From contig DATEQV010000131.1 of the NCBI GenBank assembly GCA_035272265.1, positions 1-24,741 of the forward strand: DNA of 24,741 bases, given 5' to 3'. Both the position numbers and the translations under genes were made by a program. Under the pieces are notes generated by a model that saw only the letters and a list, made by a program, of their open reading frames with translations, was not told the origin of the DNA and did no database searches. This DNA comes from Acidisphaera sp035272265 (GTDB lineage Bacteria > Pseudomonadota > Alphaproteobacteria > Acetobacterales > Acetobacteraceae). Below, piece by piece: positions 1-7,345 of the stretch (the first letter of the stretch is position 1; the number at the start of each line of letters is the position of its first letter).

Positions 1-1
1 C

Positions 2-181
2 ATGATCTTCCGCGACGACGAGTGCCGCATCCGGACAGACCACGCACCCGCAAATTTCACGACCGTCAAACACATGGCGCTCAATCTGATCCGAAGAGCT
101 CCGGGAAAGGACTCCCTGCGCCTACGCCGCAAGGTCGCGGCATGGGACGATGACTTTCTCGCCGGCATCGTCGCCGCGTAA
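2..181 (+). mobile_element. ISAs1-type transposase, C-terminal fragment
   Basis: The frame opens at the window edge and encodes 59 residues ending in TAA. The residues NFTTVKHMALNLIRR followed by a charged stretch and WDDDFLAGIV resemble the C-terminal end of ISAs1-family (H-repeat type) DDE transposases, which typically finish with an 'N-ATLRHIALNLLR ... WDEDYL' pattern. The catalytic core would lie upstream of the window, so it cannot be said whether the element is intact. The ATG at position 2 is probably an internal Met. About 20 bases after the stop, positions 186-202 (ending CCCCTG) could be the right terminal inverted repeat, but without the left end this is unproven. The family call rests on recalled motif similarity. 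Confidence 0.6.
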
Positions 182-296
182 ATCTTTCACCCGATTCCCC
201 TGGGGCAAGAACCGACGACGATGCGCCGATGCCGCCGGCCCATACGACGGCGCCGGTCGAACGCGCCGAGGCGGCTGGAGTCACTGGAGAGCGGGG

Positions 297-1925
297 TCAT
301 TCTTTGGACGCGGGCGTGCCCGCCGGACGCGTGCCCCGCGGCGCTCCGCCTACGGGGGGTTGCGCCAGAGCGGCCGACCAGGGCGACTGCGCGTCGCTAA
401 TCCCGGTGCGTGTGCCATCGCGCGCGACGGCGATCATGTTCGGGCAGGCGAAGCTCGCGGGCAGCGCGACGTGCTCCACCCGCACGACCGGCGCCAGCGC
501 GTCCAGCACGTCGGGAGGCAGCCGCGAATCGGCCGCGACGCGGTCGGGGCCGGTGACGTCGATGCGCGGGTGGTGCGCCGCGTCCTCCGGCGACATGCCG
601 AAATCGGCGATGAAGGTGAGCAGCTGGAACACCGCGGCGAGGATGTGCCGGCCGCCCGAGGCGCCGCCAGCCAGCACCGGGCGCCCGTCGTCGCACAGCA
701 TGACCGGCAGGATGTTGCACAGCGGTCGGCGCGACGGCGCGAGCGAGTTGGCGTTGCCGGGGCTTGTGTCGAACCACATCACGCCGTTGTTCGGCATGAC
801 GCCGGTGCGGCGGAGCATCATGCGGCTGCCGAACGCGGACATTAGCGTGGTGGTCATCGACACCACCATGCCGTCGGCGTCGCACACCGTCAGATGCGTG
901 GTGCAGCCGTCCTGCGGCGCGGGCGACAGGCGCTCGGCGTAGGCGGCGCGCAACGCGCGGGCGGAAGCAGCGAACCATGCGGCGTCGGGGGCGGCGTCGG
1001 GGGCGGCGCCGTACGGCGCGTCGGCCATGCCGGCCAGCACGCGTTTCAGCGCGGGCGTCGCCGTCGGGCCGCCGGTGAGGTGCAGATCGCGGCCGCGCCA
1101 CGGCACCGTCTCGGCGGCGCGGAACGCCGCGTCGCAGCCGCGCAGGTCGGCCGCGTCGATCGGACAGCCGGCATCGGCGAAGTCGGCGACGAGCGAGGCC
1201 GCGACGTCGCCATCGTAGAAGTCGCGCAGGCCCGCGTCGGCGAGACGCTGCAGCGTGTCGGCGAGGTTGCCGAGCGGAAAGCAGCCGGCGGGGCCGTCGT
1301 ACGGCAGGCGCCGCGGCAGGCCGCCGGGGAGATACACGGCGGCGCTGTGGTCGTAGCGGCGGAGGATGTCGGCTTCGCCGCAGACCTTCAGCAGGCAGAA
1401 CCAGTCGGCCGACAGCTCACGTTTGGCGAGTGCGACGGCGGGTGCGGCGACATCGGCGAAGGGCAGGCGTCCCCAGCGCCGGTGGATCGCCGCGTAGCCC
1501 GCCGGGGCGGACGGGATGACCGCGGACAGCGGGCCGTGGATGTTGGCGTCGCCCTCGACCTCGGGCCAGCCGAAGTATCCGGCCGCGCCGCGCCCGGTGA
1601 GCGGGTAGCGGGCGGGATCGAGGTTGCGCGACGAAACGGGGCCGAAATCGACCACCTCGGTCCGTTGGCCCGGCGCATTCACCAGCGCGTAGCCGATGCC
1701 GCCGAGGCCGGAGTTCCACGGCTCGACCGCGGCGAGCGCGAGCGCGGTCGCCACCGCCGCGTCGGCCGCCGAGCCGCCCGCGTCCAGCAACGCGATCCCG
1801 GCCTGTGCTGCGTCGTGCGCCTGGGCGACGACGATGCCGCGGCGTCCCGATGCGGCCGGCTTGCGGATCGTCCAGTGCTGCGTGGTGTGCGGCGGGCTGG
1901 TGTGCAGGGGTGCAACTGTCGTCAT
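297..1925 (-). CDS. Gamma-glutamyltransferase-like Ntn hydrolase
   Basis: This 542-residue protein has the overall plan of the gamma-glutamyltransferase/cephalosporin acylase (T03) family, whose precursors cleave themselves before a Thr that becomes the N-terminal nucleophile. The N-terminal part has the family's GGSAADAAVATALAL and SGLGGIGY signatures. The predicted nucleophile is Thr342 in the TTH motif, with NNGV at about 379 and GGASGGRH at about 420-427. The ATG at 1925 is chosen because family similarity begins soon after it and a GGGAG lies about 11 bases upstream; an earlier in-frame ATG at 2000 would run into the divergent gene. No signal peptide is visible, whereas classical GGTs are usually exported. 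The canonical 'DFRE-AP' segment that holds the substrate carboxylate reads DFGPVSS here, so glutathione may not be the substrate. The fold is confident, the substrate unknown. Confidence 0.85.
   Translation of the reverse strand: MTTVAPLHTSPPHTTQHWTIRKPAASGRRGIVVAQAHDAAQAGIALLDAGGSAADAAVATALALAAVEPWNSGLGGIGYALVNAPGQRTEVVDFGPVSSRNLDPARYPLTGRGAAGYFGWPEVEGDANIHGPLSAVIPSAPAGYAAIHRRWGRLPFADVAAPAVALAKRELSADWFCLLKVCGEADILRRYDHSAAVYLPGGLPRRLPYDGPAGCFPLGNLADTLQRLADAGLRDFYDGDVAASLVADFADAGCPIDAADLRGCDAAFRAAETVPWRGRDLHLTGGPTATPALKRVLAGMADAPYGAAPDAAPDAAWFAASARALRAAYAERLSPAPQDGCTTHLTVCDADGMVVSMTTTLMSAFGSRMMLRRTGVMPNNGVMWFDTSPGNANSLAPSRRPLCNILPVMLCDDGRPVLAGGASGGRHILAAVFQLLTFIADFGMSPEDAAHHPRIDVTGPDRVAADSRLPPDVLDALAPVVRVEHVALPASFACPNMIAVARDGTRTGISDAQSPWSAALAQPPVGGAPRGTRPAGTPASKE
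981..1004. repeat. 12-bp perfect tandem duplication inside the GGT-like gene
   Basis: The unit GGCGTCGGGGGC occurs twice head to tail. On the coding strand it gives the Ala/Pro/Asp-rich run AAPDAAPDAA around residues 307-316, in the likely linker before the Thr nucleophile domain. It keeps the reading frame and looks like simple replication slippage. Confidence 0.8.
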
Positions 1926-1990
1926 GCACTCATGCTCCCGCCGTCGACGTGGGCTTGGCAAGCCACGGCGGCCAAGCTCACGATACTGCC

Positions 1991-2668
1991 ATGGTTGCAT
2001 TGGCGCTGGCGGCGTTACTGTGGGTTGTCGTGCATGTCGGCGTCGCGGGCACGCGGCTGCGCGACGAAATCGCCGGACGGCTCGGCGATGGCGGGTTCCG
2101 CGGCGCGTTCTCGATCATGTCGGTGATCGCGATCGCGCTGCTGGTGCTGGCGTACAACCGGGCGCCGTATGACAAGCTGTGGGTCGCGCCGGCGGTACTG
2201 CGCTGGGTGCTCGCCGTGGTCATGCTCGGCGCCTTCGTGCTGTTCGGTTGCGCCGTGCTGATCCGCAGCCCGACGGCGATCGGCGGCGAGTCGGAGCTGG
2301 CGGCCGAGCCGCGCGGCATCCTGCGGGTGACGCGCCATCCGATGCTGAACAGCTTCGCGATCTGGGCGGCGGTGCACGTGCTGGGCAACGGCGACGTGGC
2401 GTCGGTGCTGTTCTTCGGCGCGTTCCTGGTGACCGCCGCGGCGGGGATGCCGTCGATCGACGCCAAGCTCGCCGCGCGTACGGGGCCGGCGTTCCAGCGC
2501 CTGGCCGCGCGCACCTCGATCATCCCGTTCGGTGCGATCGCGAGCGGGCGCAACCGGCTGGTGGTGGGCGAGATCGGCTGGCAGGGCGTGCTGCTGGGCG
2601 TCGTGCTGTGGGCGGTCCTGCTGGCGAGCCATCGCTGGATTTTCGGCGTCTCGCCCCTGGCGGGCTGA
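1991..2668 (+). CDS. NnrU-family integral membrane protein
   Basis: The product is 225 residues with about five to six hydrophobic segments (roughly 1-20, 40-56, 68-90, 119-150 and 195-214). It has the NnrU/isoprenylcysteine-methyltransferase-like signature GILRVTRHPML (residues 109-119) followed by IWAAVHVLGNGD, matching Pfam NnrU (PF07298). NnrU proteins were first named in denitrification gene clusters, but their biochemical role is poorly defined and no denitrification gene is present here. The ATG at 1991 is preferred because it begins the first membrane helix directly; the frame stays open further upstream, but that part reads as non-hydrophobic shadow of the divergent GGT gene. The two divergent starts are 65 bases apart and must share a short regulatory region. 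Confidence 0.85.
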   Translation: MVALALAALLWVVVHVGVAGTRLRDEIAGRLGDGGFRGAFSIMSVIAIALLVLAYNRAPYDKLWVAPAVLRWVLAVVMLGAFVLFGCAVLIRSPTAIGGESELAAEPRGILRVTRHPMLNSFAIWAAVHVLGNGDVASVLFFGAFLVTAAAGMPSIDAKLAARTGPAFQRLAARTSIIPFGAIASGRNRLVVGEIGWQGVLLGVVLWAVLLASHRWIFGVSPLAG

Positions 2669-2828
2669 GGCGCGCGCGCGCAAACTGGGCGCGTCGCTCG
2701 CCGCCGGCGGGGCCGCGTTGCGCCGCACAGCGTTTCTGTTGCACGCCCGGAGGCCGCCGCGTAACGTCGATGGTGGCGATAACACGACGGCCGCAAGGCC
2801 GCGCATCAACGCTTGGGGAGACGGACCG

Positions 2829-4187
2829 ATGGAAAGCAGTCTGCCGTCCGCGCGCGGCATTACGCGGCGTTCGGCGCTCAAGGTCGCGGCGGGCGCCGCC
2901 GCGCTGCCGTTCGTTCACATCCGCACCGCCGGGGCCGCCGGCAAGCTGGCGGCGGGGTTCTGGGACCACTGGGTCCCGGGCGCGAATGATGTCATGCGAA
3001 AGCTGGTCGCCGAGTGGGCCGACAAGAACAAGGTCGACGTGTCGGTCGACTTCATCACCTCGGTCGGCAACAAGAACCTGCTAACGCTGGCCGCCGAATC
3101 GCAGGCCGGTACCGGGCACGACCTGCAGCAGTTCCCGACCTGGGAGGTGCAGGATTACGCCGACAAGCTCGAGCCGATGGACGACGTGGTCACGCGGCTG
3201 TCGGAGAAGTACGGCAAGCTGAGCGCGGTCGCGGAATACCTTTCGAAGGTGAAAGGTCATTTCATGGCGGTGCCGGCCGTCACGGGGACGCAGAACAAGC
3301 CGGGCTGCGGGCGCATCGACACGTTCAAGGAGCAGTTCGGCATCGACCTCGTGGCGATGTGCCCGGTCGGCGGCGAGATGGGACCGGGATACGACAAATG
3401 GACGTGGGACGCGTTCCTGGAATACGCGCCGAAGGTCCAGAAGATCGGCCAGCCGTGGGGCATGCCGATGGGCCAGACGACCGATGCGGTGGACTGGGTG
3501 GGCGGACTGTTCCGCAGCTACGGCGCGGTGCTGGTCAACGAGAAGGGCGAGATCACGGTCAAGTCCGACGCGGTGCGGACGGTTCTCGAGTACATGAAGA
3601 AGCTGGCGCCCTATCTGCCGGCCGACATGTACTCGTGGGACGACGCGTCGAACAACCGGGCGCTGATCTCCGGCAAGAGCGCGCTGATCTTCAATCCGCC
3701 GTCGGCCTGGGCGGTGGCGGTGCGCGACAACCGCCCGGTCGGCGAGCAGTGCTGGACGTTTCCCAACCCGGCCGGCCCGAAGGGCCGCTTCGTGCCGCAC
3801 CTGCCTTATTTCTGGGGCAGCTGGAAGTTCGCGCCGAACAAGAGTGCGGCGAAGGAGCTGATCGAGTGGCTGAGCCAGCGCGAGCAGGCGCAGCGCCTGT
3901 GTCAGGCGAGCAAGGGCTACGACCTGCCGCCGTTCGACAGCATGCACGACTTCAAGGTGTGGGAGGACGTGGGGCCGCCGAAGGGGACCGTCTACAACTA
4001 CCCGGTGCGGCCGCAGCATCATGCGGAGCCGTCGATCGCCGCCTTCCCGGCGCCGCCCGAGATCGCCATCCAGATCTACAACCAGTCGACGATGACGAAG
4101 ATGATCGCCAAGGTCACGTCGAGCGGCCAGACGATCGATCAGGCGATCGACTGGGCGCAGGGCGAGCTGGAAGGCTTCACGCGCTAG
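2829..4187 (+). CDS. Tat-exported ABC transporter substrate-binding protein (family 1, sugar type)
   Basis: This 452-residue periplasmic solute-binding protein should deliver substrate to the two permeases encoded just downstream. The N-terminus has a twin-arginine signal, TRRSALK at residues 12-18, followed by a short Ala-rich hydrophobic stretch and a likely cleavage site near AGAA (34-37), so export is probably folded and by the Tat route. The body follows the extracellular solute-binding family 1 pattern, with a GTGHDLQQFPTW segment and a GKSALIFN segment late in the protein. The start ATG has GGGGAG about 9 bases upstream. Neighbouring permeases and an MsmK/UgpC-type ATPase indicate a CUT1 importer, which normally carries oligosaccharides, polyols or glycerol-3-phosphate. 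The actual ligand cannot be read from sequence; the Ldh-family dehydrogenase at the operon's end is the only hint about downstream metabolism. Confidence 0.9.
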   Translation: MESSLPSARGITRRSALKVAAGAAALPFVHIRTAGAAGKLAAGFWDHWVPGANDVMRKLVAEWADKNKVDVSVDFITSVGNKNLLTLAAESQAGTGHDLQQFPTWEVQDYADKLEPMDDVVTRLSEKYGKLSAVAEYLSKVKGHFMAVPAVTGTQNKPGCGRIDTFKEQFGIDLVAMCPVGGEMGPGYDKWTWDAFLEYAPKVQKIGQPWGMPMGQTTDAVDWVGGLFRSYGAVLVNEKGEITVKSDAVRTVLEYMKKLAPYLPADMYSWDDASNNRALISGKSALIFNPPSAWAVAVRDNRPVGEQCWTFPNPAGPKGRFVPHLPYFWGSWKFAPNKSAAKELIEWLSQREQAQRLCQASKGYDLPPFDSMHDFKVWEDVGPPKGTVYNYPVRPQHHAEPSIAAFPAPPEIAIQIYNQSTMTKMIAKVTSSGQTIDQAIDWAQGELEGFTR

Positions 4188-4203
4188 ACGGATGAGGCGT
4201 GCG

Positions 4204-4241
4204 GGCGCGGCCGGCGACGCACCGGCCGCGCCATCTTTGTT
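4204..4241 (+). terminator. Strong intra-operon hairpin with T-rich tail (attenuator or mRNA 3' stabiliser)
   Basis: Positions 4204-4214 and 4222-4232 form a perfect 11-bp inverted repeat (GGCGCGGCCGG / CCGGCCGCGCC) around a 7-base loop, followed by ATCTTTGTT. It lies between the binding-protein stop at 4187 and the first permease start at 4258. Hairpins at this place in binding-protein-dependent transport operons (as between malE and malF) commonly allow the binding protein to be made in excess. The tail is only partly T-rich, so partial rather than full termination, or protection of the upstream mRNA, is likely. Confidence 0.75.
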
Positions 4242-4257
4242 GGCGAAAGGCTAGACC

Positions 4258-5202
4258 ATGCCCGACGGCGCAGTCGCACAGGCCGGCGCACCGCCCCTGG
4301 TTTCGGGGCGGGCCGGCAACCGCAGCCTGCACAAGTTCATGCGGCGGAAGTCGTCGATCGCGCTGCTGATGTGCCTGCCGCTGATCCTGCTGATCGCCGG
4401 GCTGGTGGTCTATCCGACGATCTACTCGATCTACCTGTCGATGCTGAACAAGAAGATGACCCACTTCGTCGGGCTGGGGAACTTCACGTTCCTGCTGTCC
4501 CGGCCGACCTTCCGGATGGTCATCTTCCAGAGCGTCTTCTTCGCCGTCACCGCGGTGTTCTTCAAGGCGGTGATCGGCTTCGCGATCGCGCATTTCATGC
4601 ACAACATCCCGTCGCGCACGCAGCGCGTGCTGCGCGGGCTGCTGCTGGTGCCGTGGGTGATCCCGCTGGCGATCTCCACGCTCGGCTGGTGGTGGCTGTT
4701 CGATCCGTCCTATTCGGCGTTCAACTGGGTGCTCGTGAAGCTCGGGCTGCCGTCGGTGCCGTGGCTGGGCGAGACGTGGTGGGCGCGCATCGCGGTGGTC
4801 ACCGTCAATGTGTGGTTCGGCGCGCCGTTCTTCATGATCATGTATCTGGCGGCGCTGAAATCGGTGCCCGAGCAGCTGTACGAGGCGGCGGCGATCGACG
4901 GTGCGGGGGCGTGGCAGAAGCTGCGCTACGTCACGCTGCCGATGATGCGCAACATCATCTCGATCACCGTGCTGTTCAGCCTGATCGTGACGTTCGCCAA
5001 TTTCGACATCGTGCGGATCCTGACCAGCGGCGGGCCGCAGGACCAGACGCACCTGTTCGCGACCTACGCCGCGCAGGCCGGCATCCAGTCCGGCGACATC
5101 CCGCTCGGCGCCTCGATCAGCCTGTTCATGCTGCCGATCCTGGCGGTGTTCGCCTTCTTCATCCTGCGCGGGGTCACACGGCGCACGCAGGAGCAGGCAT
5201 GA
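4258..5202 (+). CDS. Sugar-type ABC transporter permease, MalF/UgpA class
   Basis: The product is 314 residues with about six membrane helices. The first runs about 33-53, after a charged cytoplasmic N-terminus. The permease-ATPase coupling 'EAA' loop is clear at residues 209-228 (EAAAIDGAGAWQKL...TLP), matching Pfam BPD_transp_1. A WWWLFDPSYSAFNW segment between helices is typical of MalF/UgpA partners. AAAGG sits about 8 bases before the ATG. The gene follows the binding-protein gene after the 4204-4232 hairpin and overlaps the next permease by an ATGA, so the two permeases are translationally coupled and presumably form a heterodimer in the inner membrane. Confidence 0.92.
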   Translation: MPDGAVAQAGAPPLVSGRAGNRSLHKFMRRKSSIALLMCLPLILLIAGLVVYPTIYSIYLSMLNKKMTHFVGLGNFTFLLSRPTFRMVIFQSVFFAVTAVFFKAVIGFAIAHFMHNIPSRTQRVLRGLLLVPWVIPLAISTLGWWWLFDPSYSAFNWVLVKLGLPSVPWLGETWWARIAVVTVNVWFGAPFFMIMYLAALKSVPEQLYEAAAIDGAGAWQKLRYVTLPMMRNIISITVLFSLIVTFANFDIVRILTSGGPQDQTHLFATYAAQAGIQSGDIPLGASISLFMLPILAVFAFFILRGVTRRTQEQA

Positions 5203-6098
5203 GCGGCACCGTCGCGACGGCGGGCGCGATCCAGGCCGCGCGCCGCCGCCGCAGCAGCCTGCACGCCGAGCGGCGCTGGGCGCTGTGGGGCAGCTACGCG
5301 GCACTCGCGGTGTTCGTGTTCGGCTTCCTGGTGCCGCCGGTCTACATACTGATTACCAGCCTGAAGTCCGACCACGAGATCGCCGAACAGGGCGGCAACC
5401 CCTGGATCGTCAGCCACCCGACGCTCGCGCACTACGACAAGCTGCTGCACAACGCGAACTACGTCGGCTTCTTCATCAACACGGTCGAGGTCGCGCTGCT
5501 GGTCGTCACGATCAGCATGCTGATCTCGGTGTTCGCGGCGTTCAGCCTCGCGCGCATGCGGTTCTGGGGCAGCCAGACGCTGGCGACGGGCGTGTTCCTG
5601 ACCTATCTCGTGCCGGGCAGCCTGCTGTTCATCCCGATGTTCAAGATCATCGGCGACTTTGGCCTGATCAACAACACCTGGTGCCTGCTGCTGCTGTATC
5701 CGACGCTGTCGGTGCCGTTCTGCACCTGGATCATGATCGGGTATTTCGCGTCGATCCCCCGGGAGCTGGACGAGGCGGCGCTGATCGACGGCGCGGGCTG
5801 GCTGCAGATGCTGTGGCGGATCTTCATCCCCGTCGCGATGCCCGGGATCATCGCGGCGACGATCTTCGCCTTCACCGTGTCGTGGGGCGAGTTCCTGTAT
5901 CCGCTGGTGTTCCTCTACAGCTCCGACCAGATGGTGCTGACGGTCGGCATCGTGTCCGACCTGATCAAGGGCGACGTGTTCCAGTGGGGCGAGATCATGG
6001 CCGGCTCGCTGATGGCGGCGGCGCCGCCGGTGATCGTGTACGCGTTCCTGATGGACTACTACATCGCCGGCCTGACGGCGGGGGCGACGAAGGGGTGA
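5199..6098 (+). CDS. Sugar-type ABC transporter permease, MalG/UgpE class
   Basis: This 299-residue second permease has about six helices, the first at about 33-55. The EAA coupling loop lies at residues 191-211 (DEAALIDGAGWLQMLW then RIFIP). The order binding protein, MalF-type, MalG-type is standard for CUT1 importers. The start is fixed by the ATGA overlap with the upstream permease and an AGGAG 6 bases before the ATG. The frame remains open upstream to about 4371, but that part is Arg/Ala-rich shadow of the first permease. The N-terminus carries an Arg cluster (15-18), consistent with the positive-inside rule. Confidence 0.92.
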   Translation: MSGTVATAGAIQAARRRRSSLHAERRWALWGSYAALAVFVFGFLVPPVYILITSLKSDHEIAEQGGNPWIVSHPTLAHYDKLLHNANYVGFFINTVEVALLVVTISMLISVFAAFSLARMRFWGSQTLATGVFLTYLVPGSLLFIPMFKIIGDFGLINNTWCLLLLYPTLSVPFCTWIMIGYFASIPRELDEAALIDGAGWLQMLWRIFIPVAMPGIIAATIFAFTVSWGEFLYPLVFLYSSDQMVLTVGIVSDLIKGDVFQWGEIMAGSLMAAAPPVIVYAFLMDYYIAGLTAGATKG

Positions 6099-6109
6099 GC
6101 GGGCGGTTT

Positions 6110-6215
6110 CGTCATCGAGAGCCGCGCAGCGGCGTGGCGATCCAGGGCAACGTGACAGATGCCTTTTGCGCGGCCGGCAAAGGCGTGGATGGTCCGCCTT
6201 CGCGGACCATGACGG
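6110..6215. repeat. Dispersed palindromic repeat, copy A (diverged)
   Basis: This non-coding element lies between the second permease and the ATPase genes. It begins CGTCATCGAGAG and ends ATGACG, and contains gcgatccagggcaacgtgac (6137-6156), which matches the second copy at 9596-9615 with one mismatch. Near its right end is a perfect 9-bp hairpin, ATGGTCCGC / GCGGACCAT (6189-6197 and 6202-6210), with a CTTC loop. Unlike copy B, it lacks the matching CCCTGGATCGC arm. Sitting inside an operon, it could act as an mRNA-processing or stabilising structure, or as a leaky terminator. It resembles the short non-autonomous palindromic repeats common in alphaproteobacteria. Confidence 0.75.
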
Positions 6216-6243
6216 TGTGAGAGAGTTGAGGGGCTGAACGCGA

Positions 6244-7344
6244 ATGGCGCAGGTTTCGATCCGTCGCATCGTCAAGGAATACGACGCCGGCGTGCAGGCG
6301 GTGAAAGGCATCGACCTCGATATCGCCGACGAGGAGTTCGTGGTGCTGGTCGGGCCGTCGGGCTGCGGCAAGTCGACGACGCTGCGGATGATCGCGGGGC
6401 TGGAGGAGATCACCAGCGGCGAGATCGCGATCGGCGGCGAGGTGGTCAACGACGTGCCGCCGCGCGACCGCGACATCGCCATGGTGTTCCAGAACTACGC
6501 GCTCTATCCGCACATGAGCGTGTTCGACAACATGGCCTTCGGGCTGAAGCTGCGGAAGTTCCCGCGCGCCGAGATCGAGCGGCGCGTGGCCGAGGCGGCG
6601 CGCATCCTCGACATCACCGCGCTGTTGCAGCGCAAGCCGAAGGCGCTGTCGGGCGGGCAGCGGCAGCGGGTGGCGATGGGCCGCGCGATCGTGCGCAATC
6701 CCAAGGTGTTCCTGTTCGACGAGCCGCTGTCGAACCTGGACGCCAAGCTGCGCGTGCAGATGCGCACCGAGATCAAGAAGGTGCACCAGACGGTGCGCAC
6801 CACCACGGTCTATGTCACGCACGACCAGGTGGAGGCGATGACGCTTGCCGACCGCGTGGTGGTGATGAACCACGGCGTGATCGAGCAGGTCGGCCCGCCG
6901 CAGGAGCTGTACCATAACCCGGCCAGCCGGTTCGTCGCGGGCTTCATCGGCAGCCCGGCGATGAACTTCCTGCCGTGCCGCGTGACCAACGGCGGCGGCG
7001 CGCTGGCGGTCACGCTCGCCGACGGCACGGCGTTGCCGGTGCCGCCGCAGCGGATTGACCGCTATGCGGCCTATCGCGACCGCGAGATGCTGATGGGATT
7101 GCGCCCCGAGCACCTGACGGATGTCAGCAACGTCGGCAAGCCGGGCTGCGCGACGTTGACCGCGCCCGTCGACGTGGTCGAGCCGATGGGCATGGAGACG
7201 CTGATCCACTTCTTCGTCGGCGGCGAGCATGTCTGCGCGCGCATCGATCCCGCGGTGCATGCGCAGCCCGGCGAGAACCTGCCGCTGACCGCCAACATGA
7301 ACCACATGCACCTGATGGACCCCGCGAGCGGGAGGGTCGTCTGA
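6244..7344 (+). CDS. ABC transporter ATP-binding protein, MsmK/UgpC/MalK type
   Basis: This 366-residue cytoplasmic ATPase should energise the importer. Visible motifs are Walker A GPSGCGKST (37-45), Q-loop Q83, signature LSGGQ (135-139), Walker B VFLFDE (155-160), D-loop SNLD (163-166) and H-loop His193. The region after about residue 235 is the extra C-terminal OB-fold (TOBE/MOP-like) domain typical of the CUT1 ATPases, with LRPEHL near residue 285. These subunits often accept regulation through that domain. The start ATG has GAGGGG about 10 bases upstream. The stop is one base before the next ATG, so the dehydrogenase gene is tightly coupled. Confidence 0.95.
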   Translation: MAQVSIRRIVKEYDAGVQAVKGIDLDIADEEFVVLVGPSGCGKSTTLRMIAGLEEITSGEIAIGGEVVNDVPPRDRDIAMVFQNYALYPHMSVFDNMAFGLKLRKFPRAEIERRVAEAARILDITALLQRKPKALSGGQRQRVAMGRAIVRNPKVFLFDEPLSNLDAKLRVQMRTEIKKVHQTVRTTTVYVTHDQVEAMTLADRVVVMNHGVIEQVGPPQELYHNPASRFVAGFIGSPAMNFLPCRVTNGGGALAVTLADGTALPVPPQRIDRYAAYRDREMLMGLRPEHLTDVSNVGKPGCATLTAPVDVVEPMGMETLIHFFVGGEHVCARIDPAVHAQPGENLPLTANMNHMHLMDPASGRVV

Positions 7345-7345
7345 C

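Noticed and set aside
894..2126. Plus-strand open frame opposite the GGT-like gene
   Set aside because: Compositionally biased shadow; its end overlaps the real NnrU-family gene in another frame.
2739..2767. Possible promoter TTGCAC / TAACGT (17-base spacing) before the binding-protein gene
   Set aside because: Too few consensus matches (about three of six per box) in GC-rich DNA to support a call.
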